Position numbers and translations under genes: made by a program. From assembly GCF_024586455.1 (NCBI RefSeq), contig NC_065920.1, forward strand, positions 57,047,960 to 57,111,959: a stretch of 64,000 nt of DNA, read 5' to 3'. A model generated the notes under the pieces. The model did no database searches. It worked only from the letters and a program-made list of their open reading frames with translations, and had not been told where the DNA came from. Positions 11,500 to 22,800 of this stretch are shown in pieces (positions within the stretch are counted from its first letter, which is position 1; every line of letters starts with the position of its first letter). Source of the DNA: Bactrocera neohumeralis. Taxonomy: Eukaryota > Arthropoda > Insecta > Diptera > Tephritidae.

Positions 11500-12710
11500 T
11501 TTTCTTAATAATTTTCAATATCCTTTTTTCACAGATCACGCGTGAGTCGTGTCAAGCTGTCATGTTATTTTTGTTCAGTATTGTTTGTCATTTCATCGTG
11601 GAAAGTTTTACCCCTGAACAACGTTAACAAATCGTTCAACTTTATTACGAAGTTTCACGTTCTGTAAAAAATGTGTTAACTTATGGTCAACATAATCGGC
11701 CTACTGAGCGTACTATTCCCAACACAATCACCCATCTTAAGACGCAGCATTTATTATTGGATAATCGAATAGATCACGTCCAGCAAAGGGATGAAAATGT
11801 AGCAGACATAGTAGAGACTGTACACAAAGACCGTGAAAGGTCGATTCGCCGCCGTTCGCAGCAACTAGAGCTAACGTATGGAACGACTTGGCGCAATTTA
11901 CGTCAAGATCTTAAACTGAAAGCGTACAAAATACAGACTGTACAAGCATTGAAACTTAAAAGGTTCAAAGAAAATACGATGTTTTCGAAACAAATTTTGC
12001 TCAGCAATGAGGCCCATTTCTGACTCAATGGGTATTTAAACAAGCGAAATTGCCGAATATGGAACGAAGAACATATTGAAGGGATTCAACAGCAACCATT
12101 TCATTCAGAAAAATCAACGGTTTGGTGTAGTTTGTAAGCCGGTGGATTCATCGGTTCATATTTCTTTAAAAATGGTACCGGTGTGAATGTAGCCGGCAAG
12201 GATGACCTTTATCGCGCCATGATATCCGACTATTTGTTGTCTGAAATTGAAGCTCGTGATCTTGGCGACATTTTGGTTTCAACAAGACAACGCCACTTCC
12301 CAACATCGCACCATTCAATAGATTTAATGAGAGAACACTTCGGTGCGCAGATAATTTCACGTCTTTGGCGGGTCGATTGGGCCCAATGATTGTGTGATAT
12401 CGCGTCGTTAGAACTTTTCCTGTGGGGAATCTTAAGTCTAAGCGGACAATGCTGCTATAATTCACGCCTTGGAGCAAAACTTCACATGTGTCAATCGTTC
12501 CAGTTACCAGTCGAAGTGCTCGAATGAGTCATCGAAAATTGGAATCAACGGATGAACCATCTGAGATGAAGCTTCGGCCAACATTTCAAAGGATAATCTT
12601 CAAAAAATAAATTCTAAAGAATGTTTTTTCAAATGAAAATAAACTTAAAGTTTGTTTGTTTTTTTTAGAGTAAGGAAATTCGAAATGGATCACCTTTTAC
12701 AATGACAGCA
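11500..12710 (+). mobile_element. Tc1/mariner-superfamily element, copy A
   Basis: Transposase remnants on the plus strand: GQHNRPTERTIPNTITHLK, SIRRRSQQLEL, FSKQILLSNEAHF with a stop, LNGYLNKRNCRIWNEEHIEG, STVWCSL-stop-AGGFIGSYFF and DLMREHFGAQIISRLW. The (S/D)EAHF and TVWCGLWAGGIIGPYFF regions mark the DDE catalytic core of an IS630-Tc1-mariner transposase. Weakly similar ends with GGTGA/TCACC are visible near 36738 (copy B) and 12695. Inserted before the duplication, since copy B has it at 36735-37930. Confidence 0.8.
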
Positions 12711-13913
12711 ATGATTTGTTTGCGTTTATATAAAATCTGTTTATAATGGTCTTCGGGTAAAGGGTAGTATTTCTATAAAAAAATTATTATACGGTTTACT
12801 TTGTTTCGTGTTTCTATTAATACCCTTAGGATAATGCACCATCTGAGAAATGTGTTACAGATCTGAAGGTTTTTAACAACAATATTTTTCTGTAAGAAGT
12901 TTTTTTTTTTGAGGACTGAAACTACTTTCAAAAGCTTTGTATAGGGAACGAAGTTACGCAAATTATGAAAATATTTCTAAAGGAAGTTTAGTAGACATGC
13001 AAAGTTAAAAAAAAATATCCTGTTATAAAAGTGGATTATTTTTATTATTAAATTTTGAAGTTAAGACTTAGCCCTTCGAGTTCGACACTAAAACGAATAC
13101 GACTTTAAATAAAAGTTCAATCTTAAAAAATCCCTTATTGAGATATTTTTGAATATCGAGACTATTGGAAAATGAAAAACCTTTTATTTTTTAATTTTTA
13201 GACTAGAATAGCTCTTTAATCCGTTAAATCTAAATATGTCAAAATTAAATTTGTTAGAGTTGTCACTGAGTACGCGTAAAGTAAAACTAAATTAATATTT
13301 ACACAATGATACCCTTTTAACAATATTTTCCATATTTAATGCCAACAACGATGTAATTTAAACCAAATGTCAGCGAAGTGAAAAATGCTGAACTTAACGC
13401 TAATTTCAATATGAAATTTGCTTTGTATTCAAATGACAAGTTGACACTTATAACTTTGAATTTGGATGCTCAATTTTTGTTGCCCGCATTTTCATTTAAA
13501 AAAAATTTAATCTAATGTGTTTAAATAGAATTTTGTCTATCGTTGTTGTTATTTCACTTTCAATTTTAATTTTTAAAAACCACATAGATACATACATATG
13601 TATTTCCATATTACTTTCTATGCTTGATGTCGAAATCACTTTCAGCAGGCGCTCAAATTAGTGGTTAATCCGACTAGGTATCTCACAATGTTGACATCTA
13701 TTTGAATTTTGGGAAAATTAGATCTTATTATATGTATGTATCTATGCTCTCTAAGTGAGACAGCCGATTTTAACAAGCTTCTCTAGAGGTGAATTTTTTC
13801 TTCAGACTAGACAGAAACAGGTAGTAACTGCCAAACCTGGATTATAAGGGTAATTCATAGAAATCTCCAAGATAAGCTCTCAGAGAATCTGACGAGTCAA
13901 CAACACGAAATTA
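12711..13913. other. Conserved intron segment, copy A
   Basis: Matches 37931-39345. AT-rich with no coding signal. CATATG-type short runs near 13595 and 13730. Confidence 0.6.
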
Positions 13914-15157
13914 AACAAGTAAGGAAGGGCTAAGTTCGGGTGTCACCGAACATTTTATATGTACTCTCACATGATAAAGTGATAATCGAGATACCATTAT
14001 TAGCAACTTTATTGCGAGAATATAAAAATGATGCCCTCTGAATTACATGAAAATATCTGAGAGATTTACCGAAAAATTAGGTTAGGTTAGGTTAGGCACT
14101 GAATTCTTCGTGTTCGATATCAGGGACCTTGAAAAGTTATAGTCCGATCACGACAATTTTCCCACAAGGGATACCTCAGCTCAAATACCGTATTTATGTA
14201 AAGTTTTATTCCGCTATCATCATTGGTTCCTAATGTACTATATATTATACAGAGAAGGCATCAGATGCAATTCAAAATAGCGTTATATTGGAAGAAGGCG
14301 TGGTTGTGAACCGATTTCACCCATATTTCGTACATGTTATCAGGGTGTTAAGAAAATATTATATACCGAATTTCATTGAAATCGGTATAGTAGTTCCTGA
14401 GATATGGTTTTTGGTCCATAAGTGGGCGACGCTACGTCCATTTTCAATTTTTAAAAAAAGCCTGGGTGCAGCTTCCTTCTGCCATTTCTTTCGTAAAATT
14501 TAATGTTTCTGACGTTTTTTGTTAGTCGGTTAACGCACTTTTAGTGATTTTCAACATAAGCTTTGTATGGGAGGTGGGCGTGGTTATTATCCGATTTCCT
14601 CCATTTTTGAACTGTATATGGAAATGCCTAAAGGAAACGACTCTGTAGAGTTCGGTTGACATAACTATAGTTGTTTCCGAGATATGTACAAAAAACTTAG
14701 TTGGGGGTGGGGCCACGTCCGCTTTTCCAAAAACATTACGTCCAAATATGCCCCTCCGTAATGCGATCCCTTGTGCCAAATTCACTTTAATATCTTTATT
14801 TATGGCTTAGTTATGACACTTTATAGGTTTTCGGTTTCCGCCATTTTGTGGGCGTGGCAGTGGGCCGATTTCACCATCTTCGAACTTAACCTTCTTATGG
14901 AGCCAAGAAATACGTGTACCAAGTTTCACCATGATATCTCAATTTTTACTCAAGTTACAGCTTGCACGGGCGGACGGACGGACGGACGGACAGACGGGCG
15001 GACAGACAGACATCCGGATTTCAACTCTACTCGTCACCCTGATCACTTTGGTATATATAACCCCATATCTGACTCTTTTAGTTTTAGGACTTACAAACAA
15101 CCGTTATGTGAACAAAACTATAATACCCTCCTTAGCAACTTTGTTGCGAGAGTATAA
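13914..15157 (+). mobile_element. T1 repeat, copy 1 (private to copy A)
   Basis: Starts AACAAGTAAGGAAGGGCTAA, continues with TCACCGAACATTTTATA and a worn TACTCTCACATG, and ends TTGCGAGAGTATAA. The outer part forms a short inverted repeat (TATACTCTCGCA / TGCGAGAGTATA). A GACG/GACA run lies at 14968-15010 in the 3' half. No transposase. The copy B site (near 39350-39365) lacks it, giving an empty-site comparison. The target looks like ATTA. Contains a short GGTTA run at 14077-14096. Family identity unknown to me. Confidence 0.75.
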
Positions 15158-15169
15158 TTATAAGAGCTA

Positions 15170-15830
15170 CACTACCATGAGCAAAAATAGTATTTGTTAA
15201 TAATTTAAAATTTCTTAATTTATTCTTCAAAATCTACATCGTCCTCCTCAAGGTAATCTCCCTTGAAAAGCATTGTTTCACAGATGTTTACGCGACGCTG
15301 TTTTTCGAAACAAATAGTGATTTTGGAACCAAATGTGCTTTCACTTTTTCAAATTGTTTTTCAAAATGGATTTCAGTGATCCTTCCGATATTCCAACGAT
15401 ACCAAGAAGATCTCTGACTTTTAGCCGTCGATCCTCAAGGTCAAATTCCTTTGTTTTGTTGATGTGTTGACCATCCGTCCTGAACGTAGTTCATCATCAA
15501 CGAGTTCTAGACCCTCTTTGAATAATTTCGCGGCAAACAATTATCATTAACGAGCTTTTTCAACATTCTCATTGTTTTGGCACGAAAAATTTGATTGCGC
15601 GCACAAAATTTCAGAGGACTTCTTTACTGAATAATTTCACTCATCTCAAAGATTGTCGAATGTATTTCGCATATGTACATACTTCAGAAAGAGAAACACT
15701 AATGCTTATGTTGATGTGACATTTAAAAAAGATGTCACTGACAGTCATACTAGTCTAGAGAAACCATATTTCGACGAATAGATTTTCATGCGAAATTTAA
15801 ATTAAAAATATTAAATGTTCATTGAAGTGG
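15170..15830 (-). mobile_element. Mariner fragment, copy A
   Basis: The minus strand reads EKQRRVNICETMLFKGDYL followed by EEDDVDFEE and a stop, resembling the C-terminus of a mariner transposase (typically ending in a YFEGD-x-x-DF-type sequence). It is fused to fragments of a front half. The copy B homologue is at 39370-39830. Confidence 0.65.
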
Positions 15831-16235
15831 TGATTTTGAGAGAAAGTTAATCCTGATATAGCTGCGGTAGGTGTATTTCCATCACCTTTTGTGTATATTT
15901 TATTTAAATGCACAACAAAACTTAAGGAAACACTAGAAAAGGAAACAATTTTAATGAGACCACGTTAAGCCTATATTAATATTTTCATTATTCGATTTAA
16001 AATATTTTTGGTAGCTAACATTTTGTTTCATCAAGTTCATTATAATTGATTTAAATGTTCATCACGGTTAGAGAAAAGTATTTACTTTTTAGTTCAATAT
16101 TTCAATCCACAACTCAACACACTCCTCAGTTATTACAACTTAAAGTTTTCATAAGGTAATACTATTATCATATATTTGATGTAGAAAGTTACTCAAAAAT
16201 ATATTCACAAAAAAATATTCATATTCTTTACTCAC
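15831..16235. other. Intron spacer
   Basis: AT-rich, no features. Partly matches 39830-40222. Confidence 0.5.
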
Positions 16236-16276
16236 CTTCGGTATTATTGGGCAGCGGTATGGGCTCGCCACCTTCA
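16236..16276 (-). pseudogene. Truncated duplicate exon Ig2a, copy A
   Basis: Only the last 41 bp of the 159-bp exon at 40223-40381 survive, with the donor intact and one silent difference. Homology stops within the codons for GGEPIP (plus-strand ...CCACCTTCA). From 16277 to about 16640 the sequence is unrelated to copy B and ends in a repeat-like ATTAGAGTGATC motif (minus-strand sense). Homology resumes near 16640/40895. The first 118 bp of the exon, including the first core cysteine and the acceptor, are gone, so copy A cannot produce Ig domain 2. Confidence 0.85.
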
Positions 16277-16640
16277 TAATAATTTTTTTTTCATTGAGTT
16301 ATAAAATTCATAAGAAATAAAAAATTTTCCCAAAAATAATCAAACTTTAACTGTTAACATCTTTTAAACGTTTGGGTTTACGAAAAAATCTGAATAGACC
16401 TTTTTTGTAGAGCATTCAATTTCCTACCAAATCTTAGAAACAAGATATTTTTTGAAGTAATTGGAAGCGAGATATAAATTTTTCTATCTGATAATAAGAA
16501 AAAATAGAAAACTGTATGTAGGAGGACTTTCCCGTTATAATTAAAAACTCATGTTTGGAGAGGCTTTCTTAGAGGTGTCTAGGAACCTATTTTTCCGAGT
16601 ACCAAACGAAAAAAAAAATTTTTTTTTTTTGATCACTCTA
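16277..16640. repeat. Unrelated insert replacing most of exon Ig2a in copy A
   Basis: About 364 bp with no match in copy B, where 40264-40894 (exon and flank) lies. The right end reads, in reverse, ATTAGAGTGATC and then A/T runs and a GTTTGGTACTCGG phrase, like the TTAGGGTG-type repeats seen at 19461 and 28066. I read it as a short repeat inserted together with a deletion of about 630 bp. Confidence 0.55.
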
Positions 16641-17180
16641 ATACATATAGTTAATAATTATGTTTAAATTCTGTTCTGCTGTTTGCTTTGTAACGACTGT
16701 GGTGTCACGTAATGTTATGTACTTTAACTTATAGTTACTAGAACTATATACTCAATATAAAAAACATCATAATTGAAGACATAGTTTTAGGCACCTTGTA
16801 CATTTTTCGTAGTCTTCTATTCAAGGAATTGAATTTGGTAACAGATTTCATTAACTTAGACATTCAGAGATTCCTACAAATCCAAATTAAATTCCTGGAA
16901 TATGTTTGTATATTTCAAAGCTGTGTTAGTGTAGTGGTCAGGCAAGGTACTTACTTAATATGGTAATTTTTATATTAAGCCTCAGTTAGGATTTTTCTCA
17001 CAAACATTTATTGACCAAATAAAAATAATATATAAAACCAATGCAATAAATGGATTGAATTAAAATTTAAGTTAATAAAAATGTTTGGACAATCATGTTT
17101 ATTACACATAGTATATTAAATCGTATTTTTTACTAGCATACCCAGACCGCTCTGCCGGGCTTTATTAAATTATTATTTTA
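16641..17180. other. Intron segment with a Helitron-like end
   Basis: Matches 40895-41550 plus 42453-42580 in copy B. Around 17130-17160 the reverse complement reads GGCAGAGCGGTCTGGGTATG and then CTAGTA, like a Helitron 3' end (GC-rich hairpin, then CTAG-T). Confidence 0.5.
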
Positions 17181-17600
17181 TTATACCCTGAACAGGGTAT
17201 ATTAAGTTTGTCACGATGTTTGTAACACCCAGAAAGAAGCGTCGGAGACCCTGACGATGTATTTTCACCAAATTTGGTATAGATTATTTTCTAAGGCAAC
17301 AATGTAATCTCCGAAGAAATTGGTCAGATCGGTTAACTATAGCATATAGCTACCATATAAACTGAACGATCGGAATCAAGTTCTTGTATGGAAAACTTTC
17401 ACATTTGACAATGTATCTTCAAAAATTTGGTATAGATTAATTTCTAAGGCAACAATGTAATCTCCGAAAAAATTGTTCAGATCAGATTACTATAGCATAT
17501 AGCTTCCATACAAACTGAGCACATAGTTACTAAAAGAAATGCACCTGTGAAGGGTATATTAGCTTCGGTGCAACCGAAGTTAACGTTTTTTCTTGTTTTT
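17181..17600 (+). mobile_element. T2 repeat, copy 1 (private to copy A)
   Basis: Starts TTATACCCTGAACAGGGTAT (an inner palindrome) and ends GAAGTTAACGTTTTTTCTTG, preceded by the short palindrome CTTCGGTGCAACCGAAG. An internal phrase repeats twice (ATTGATCGGTC/AATGTAATCTCCGAA types). No coding capacity. Absent at the matching place in copy B (near 42578). Confidence 0.7.
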
Positions 17601-17779
17601 GTTAAATTTTAAACATACATGAACTAATAATTAACAAACTCATAATTTTATTTTTTTAGTTTCTAGTTTCATTTACTTTTATTCTTTTGTTTTAACCTAA
17701 ATCCAAATATATCTACGTAGTGTACATACTACTGAGTACAAAATATAGTACCTTTAATTTAAATTTCGAACGAAAATCC

Positions 17780-18445
17780 ATTCGTAAAAATATTTTTTTT
17801 CAAGGTTGGTATGACTATCAGTGACATCAGTGTCAAATGTCAAATCAAAATAATGATTAGTGTTTATTATATGCTTGTTTTTCAGAAGCACATAAAGTAC
17901 ATTCGGCGATGTTTCTCATGAGTAAAATTATTCAACGAATAAGTTTCATTAAATTTTGTATGTGGGATCATATTTCTGTTGCCGATACATTCAGAATGTT
18001 GGAAGAGGCCTTCGGTGATAATTATTTGTCGCGAGCAAGTGCTTTTGTTTGGTACAAATTATTCAGAGAGTGTCGACGCGTTGACGACGAACTATGTCCC
18101 GGACGGCCATCGACATCAACTGACGATCAGCACGTCAATAAAGTAAAAGAATTGGTGCTTGAAAATCGTCGATTAATAGTCAGATATCATACTTCCATAA
18201 TTTGAATATGGGAAGCATCAGTGAAAGATCATTTGAGCTTAAGAATAGTGAAAGCACGACTAATCCCAAAATCACTAATTTTTTTCGGAAAACACGTAGT
18301 TGTTTACATGGACAGAGGTGTTTCAACGGAGTTTTTAATTTCTTTTGAAATATACTGACACCTTAGAGCTTACTAATTTCGTTATATAATAAAATTTATG
18401 CATAAATAAAAATATACATTAATTTAAACTAATTTTAAATTCTTT
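17780..18445 (+). mobile_element. Mariner with internal deletion, copy A
   Basis: The end region with GGTTGGTATGACTATCAGTG looks like a mariner terminal repeat. A frame at 17909-18205 encodes the helix-turn-helix region: FIKFCMWDHISVADTFRML, EEAFGDNYLSRASAFVWYK, LFRECRRVDDELCPGRPSTS. The C-terminal catalytic region is nearly gone here, but more survives in the copy B version (42770-43560). Confidence 0.8.
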
Positions 18446-18464
18446 TATATAAAATCGCTTATCA

Positions 18465-19147
18465 AACAAGAAAAACCGTTAACTTCGTTTACACCGAAGC
18501 TAAATACCCTTCACAGGTACATTTCTGTTAGTAACTATGTGTTCAGTTTGTATGGCAGCTATATGCTATAGTCAACCCATCTGAACAATTTCTTCGGAGA
18601 TTACATTGTTGCTTTAGAAAATAATATATACCAAATTTCGTGAATATATCTTGTCAAATGTGAAAGTTGTCCATACAAGAACTTGATTCCGATCGTTCAG
18701 TTTGTATGGCAGCTATATGCTATAGTTAACCGATCTGATCAATTTCTTCGGAGATTATATTGTTGCTTTAGAAAATATTATGGACCATATTTCGTGAATA
18801 TATCTTATCAAACGTGAAAGTTGTCCATACAAGAACTGGCTTCCGATCGTTCAGTTTGTATGGCAGCTATATGTTATAGAGGTCCGATATCGGCCGTTCC
18901 GACAAATGAACAGCTTCTTGAAGAGAAAATGACGTTTGCAAAATTTCAAAGCGATATCTTAAAAACTGAAGGACTAGTTCGTATATATACAGACAGACAG
19001 ACAGACGGACAGACAGACGGACATGGCTAAATCGACTCAGCTCGACATACTGATCATTTATATATATACTTCATAGGGTCTCCGACGATTCCTTATGGGT
19101 GTTACAAACTTCGTGACAAACTTAATATACCCTGTTCAGGGTATAAA
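18465..19147 (-). mobile_element. T2 repeat, copy 2 (private to copy A)
   Basis: Opposite orientation to 17181-17600. Runs from CAAGAAAAACCGTTAACTTC to CCCTGTTCAGGGTATAA. Contains three copies of the phrase GTATGGCAGCTATATG about 180 bp apart and a GACA/GACG run at 18990-19022. Together with copy 1 it brackets the mariner at 17780-18445 as an inverted pair. Confidence 0.7.
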
Positions 19148-19459
19148 AATAACTAAAATAACAGTATGACATTTCATCCGCTGACACCTGCATAGCTGCG
19201 ATCGTTTAACTGCTTCGTTCTAATCGTTGAAATATTGTTGTTTAGAAGTCTAAATGGGTCTGGGCATAATTAATTCATTTAAAAATATTAAAAAAACATT
19301 CAGTCTCCGCCAAACTTTACAGGAACCTTCCGGGGCCATTCTGAAGGTCACCCTAGAATTTCTGTGAAATTGGTCCGATCGGTATATCGGTCTATGAGGA
19401 ACATACATACAAAATTTCTCTTTCCCTTATAATGTATATTATATATTTGTATGTATATA

Positions 19460-20131
19460 TTAGGGTGTGTTTTAAAAATGTTCCACGTTTTACCAGATTT
19501 GTTGACATTACTGCAATTTTAATATATATGTATATTAGGGTGTTTTTTTTTTTTGAACTGTTAATTTTTTTCAGTCTCGTCTCAAAATTTCCTTGGAAAT
19601 ACCCTAAAAAAATTCCCGGAAAATTTTGGCCCTTAATATTAACATTAAGAGCTGGACCAAGGCCTGTAAAAATTTTCCATAGAAAATACACTACAATCGT
19701 GAGTTTTTATCTTTAAATTCCTACAGATACAGAGGTATTTTATGCCATCGCTTTGACATTAGACGCATATTTCTCAGAGTTGTTCACTCTACAAAAGTGC
19801 TTGTGAAACACAGTCGTAACTCACACCGGCGAGGTAGTACGGGGCTCTAAACCTGATTTTTCCATGAAATTCGCATTTTTTTGTATATATCTCGTAAATG
19901 ACAAGAGCTATGTATAGAAAAAATTTAAATGACAAATTTGTAGGAAACACCCTAATATATAATATTAAGGGCTAAAATTTTCAGGGAACTTTTTTAGGGT
20001 ATTTCCAAGGAAATTTCGAGACGCGACTGGAAAAAATTAACAGTTCAAAAAAAACACCCTAATATGTATATATTAAAATTGCAGTAATGTCAACAAAACT
20101 GGTAAAACGTGGAACATTTTTAAAACTCATT
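19460..20131. mobile_element. Long terminal inverted repeat element (private to copy A)
   Basis: The arm at about 19462-19643 is the reverse complement, with few mismatches, of about 19962-20128. Shared phrases include AAAATGTTCCACGTTTTACC and TTCCTTGGAAATACCCTAAA. TATTAGGGTG occurs at the outer left edge and again inside the arms (19534, 20055, 19947). The loop of about 300 bp is non-coding. The matching copy B place (near 43760) lacks it. A non-autonomous DNA-transposon-like structure. Confidence 0.8.
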
Positions 20132-20159
20132 TTACAAAAATTTTAGTCATTCCAAAGTA

Positions 20160-20475
20160 AAGACAGGAAAAAATGATATTCCGATGATTCAGCTATATAC
20201 TACAGTTTTCCGACATTAGTGATTCCGAAAAATTAGTAGCTTCTTCATAAAAAAAAGACGTGTTGAAAAATTCAGATCGATATCTGAAAAACTGATAGAT
20301 TAATTTGCGTAAATGCTGACTGACAGACAGACAGACGAAAAGAGGTATTAGCAGATATAGTTAAATTGACGAAGCACATCATCCTGGTCATTTACGTATA
20401 TACTTTATAGGATCTCCGACGTTCCCATATGTGTTAAAAACTTCATGCCAAATACCCTGTTTAGGGTTCGCTAAA
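20160..20475 (-). repeat. Worn T2 copy, shared by both blocks (copy A part)
   Basis: Contains GACTGACAGACAGACAGACG and CTTTATAGGATCTCCGACGT, then an ending like CAAATACCCTGTTTAGGGT, as in T2. The copy B equivalent is at 43780-44290. Confidence 0.6.
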
Positions 20476-20892
20476 GTCAAATATTTTGCTTATGAAAATT
20501 TGGCATGCCATATGTATGTACATACTATTGTTATTTTCCATGAATACAAAGACATTTTTAAAAGCTCATCTCAACTACGGTTTGCAAAATTTAATATTTT
20601 TGTGGAAAACACTATCGTAATTGTTCTCAGGAGCACATACATAATAACTGAAAAAAATATAAATAACTTTGTCGGAAAATAAAAAAAACATTTTCGTGCT
20701 ATTGAGAAACATATTTTTTGGTAAAGGACAGTAGTTCAACACTGCAATCGACTTTAACGCACAACCTCACCAGCATTTTTTCTTTCAAGTCTCGGATGTC
20801 CAATGTAACGATTTGTTTTTACCAAAATATATTCTGTCAAATAAGTACTCGGAAATTCTCGTTTTAAATTTTCCCGCTGAGAATAATTAAAA

Positions 20893-21929
20893 AAACAAGT
20901 ACAAGAGTAGTAGTTTTATACTCTCGCATGGTAAAGTGATAATCGAGATTTCATAATACGTCATTTACATATTTTTCAAATACCGTATTTTTGTAAAGTT
21001 TTATTCCGCTATCATCATTGGTTCCTAATGTTTATACTCGTATTATACAGAGAAGGCATCAGATGGAATTCAAAATAGCTTTATATTGGAAGAAGGCGTG
21101 GTTGTGAACCGATTTCACCCATATTTCGTACATGTCATCAGGGTGTTAAGAAAACATTATATACCGAATTTCATTGAAATCGGTCTAGTAGTTCCTGAGA
21201 TATGGTTCTTGGTCCATAAGTGGGCGGCGCCACGCCCATTTTCAATTTTTAAAAAAAGCCTGGATGCAGCTTCCTTCTGCCACTTCTTCCGTAAAATTTA
21301 GTGTTTCTGACGTTTTTTATGAGTCGGTTAACGCACTTTTAGTGATTTTCAACATAACCTTTGTATGGGAGGTGGGCGTGGTTATTATCCGATTTCTTCC
21401 ATTTTTGAACTGTATATGGAAGAAAACGACTCGAGTTTGGTTGACATAGCTATAGTAGTTTCCGAGATATATACAAAAAACTTAGTAGGGGCGGGGCCGC
21501 CCATTTTTCCAAAAAAATTACGTCCGAATATGCCCCTCCCTAATGCGATCCTTTGCGCCAAATTTCACTTTAATATCTTTATTTATTGCTTAGTTATGAC
21601 ACTTTATAGGTTTTCGGTTTCCGCCATTTTGTGGGCGTGGCAGTTGGTCGATTTGGCCCATCTTCGAACTTAACCTTCTTATGGAGCCAAGGAATACGTG
21701 TACCAAGTTTCATCATGATATCTCAATTTTTACTCAAGTTACAGCTTGCATGGACGGACGGACAGACGGACGGACAGACAGACATCCGGATTTCGACTCT
21801 ACTCGTCGCCCTGATCACTTTGGTATATATAACCCTATATCTGACTCTTTTAGTTTTAGGACTTACAAACAACCGTTATGTGAACAAAACTATAATACTC
21901 TCGTTAGCAACATTGTTGCGAGAGTATAA
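20893..21929 (+). mobile_element. T1 repeat, copy 2
   Basis: Near-complete T1 body from AACAAGTACAAGAGTAG (altered front) through TATACTCTCGCATGG to TTGCGAGAGTATAAA. A GACGGACGGACAGACGGACG run lies near 21752-21783. Immediately followed by a mariner at about 21930. Confidence 0.75.
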
Positions 21930-22800
21930 AAATTTCCCAGGTTGGCACAACTGTCAGCCACTATTCTGTCAATTTTTATTGCTAAGTGTCATTTAGTTAG
22001 TTTACGGCGTCATTAGGAACAAGACAACCTTTTGTGTGCGTTGCGATTTTTACTATCGATAAAAATATTGAACAAAGAGTTTGTGTGAAATTTCGTGTTT
22101 CAAAACAAAATTTCTGGTGCCAAAACGTTGGAAATGTTGAAAAAAACATTTGGTGATTCAACCATGCCGAAAACCCAAGTTAACGATTGGTATAAATGGT
22201 TTAAAAAGGGACGAGAAGAAGTGAACGATTTGCCACGTTCAGGACGGCCTTCGACCTCTTCAATTGAAGAAAACGTCGACAAAATAAAGGAAAATGGTTG
22301 GATTGTTCATTCGCAATTCTTACCGGAGGATAAAACCGTCAATAACGAATATTATCTTGGCGTTATGAAGCGTTTGAGAGAGAATGTTCGTCGCAAAAAA
22401 CCATATTTGTGGCGGAACAACAGATAATTTTGCACCACGATATTGCACCAGCGCACAAAGCGATAATTGTAAACGAGTTTTTGAACAAAAATTCAACAAA
22501 TATCATCGAACAACCACCGTACTTTCCAGATATGGCCCGTGTGAATTTTTCCTGTTTCCAAAACTCAAATTACCACTTTGTGGAACCCGTTTTGAGAGCA
22601 TTGAAGACATCAAAACTAATTCGCAATGAGAACTGAAGGCCATCCCGGAATATAGCTTTAAAAAGTGTTTCGATGATTGGTTTGTCCGTTGGAAAAAGTG
22701 TAGAAAGTGAAAAAGAGCTTTTTCAATCGCTTTTTATAAGCAGTACTGCAGAGGCATAGAACAATAGACTTTTATCGCGCAGATATAAATTATTATTTTT
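21930..22800 (+). mobile_element. Deleted mariner next to T1
   Basis: Front repeat-like TTCCCAGGTTGGCACAACTG. The frame at 22095-22427 gives FQNKISGAKTLEMLKKTFG, MPKTQVNDWYKWFKKGREEV and DLPRSGRPSTSSIEENVDK, the two helix-turn-helix motifs. It then jumps to the catalytic end in another frame (QQIILHHDIAPAHKA, YFPDMARVNF for the usual SPD-L-P-x-D region, VEPVLRALK). The central part with the first catalytic aspartate is missing. Confidence 0.8.

Noticed and set aside
14077..14096. GGTTA tandem run resembling the insect telomere repeat
   Set aside because: Only about three units, inside a T1 element. Flies lack TTAGG telomeres and such short runs are common.
14965..15012. GACG/GACA runs looking like a short-repeat array or CRISPR
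   Set aside because: No spacers. The same run occurs at the same place in nearly every T1 copy, so it is an internal part of the element.
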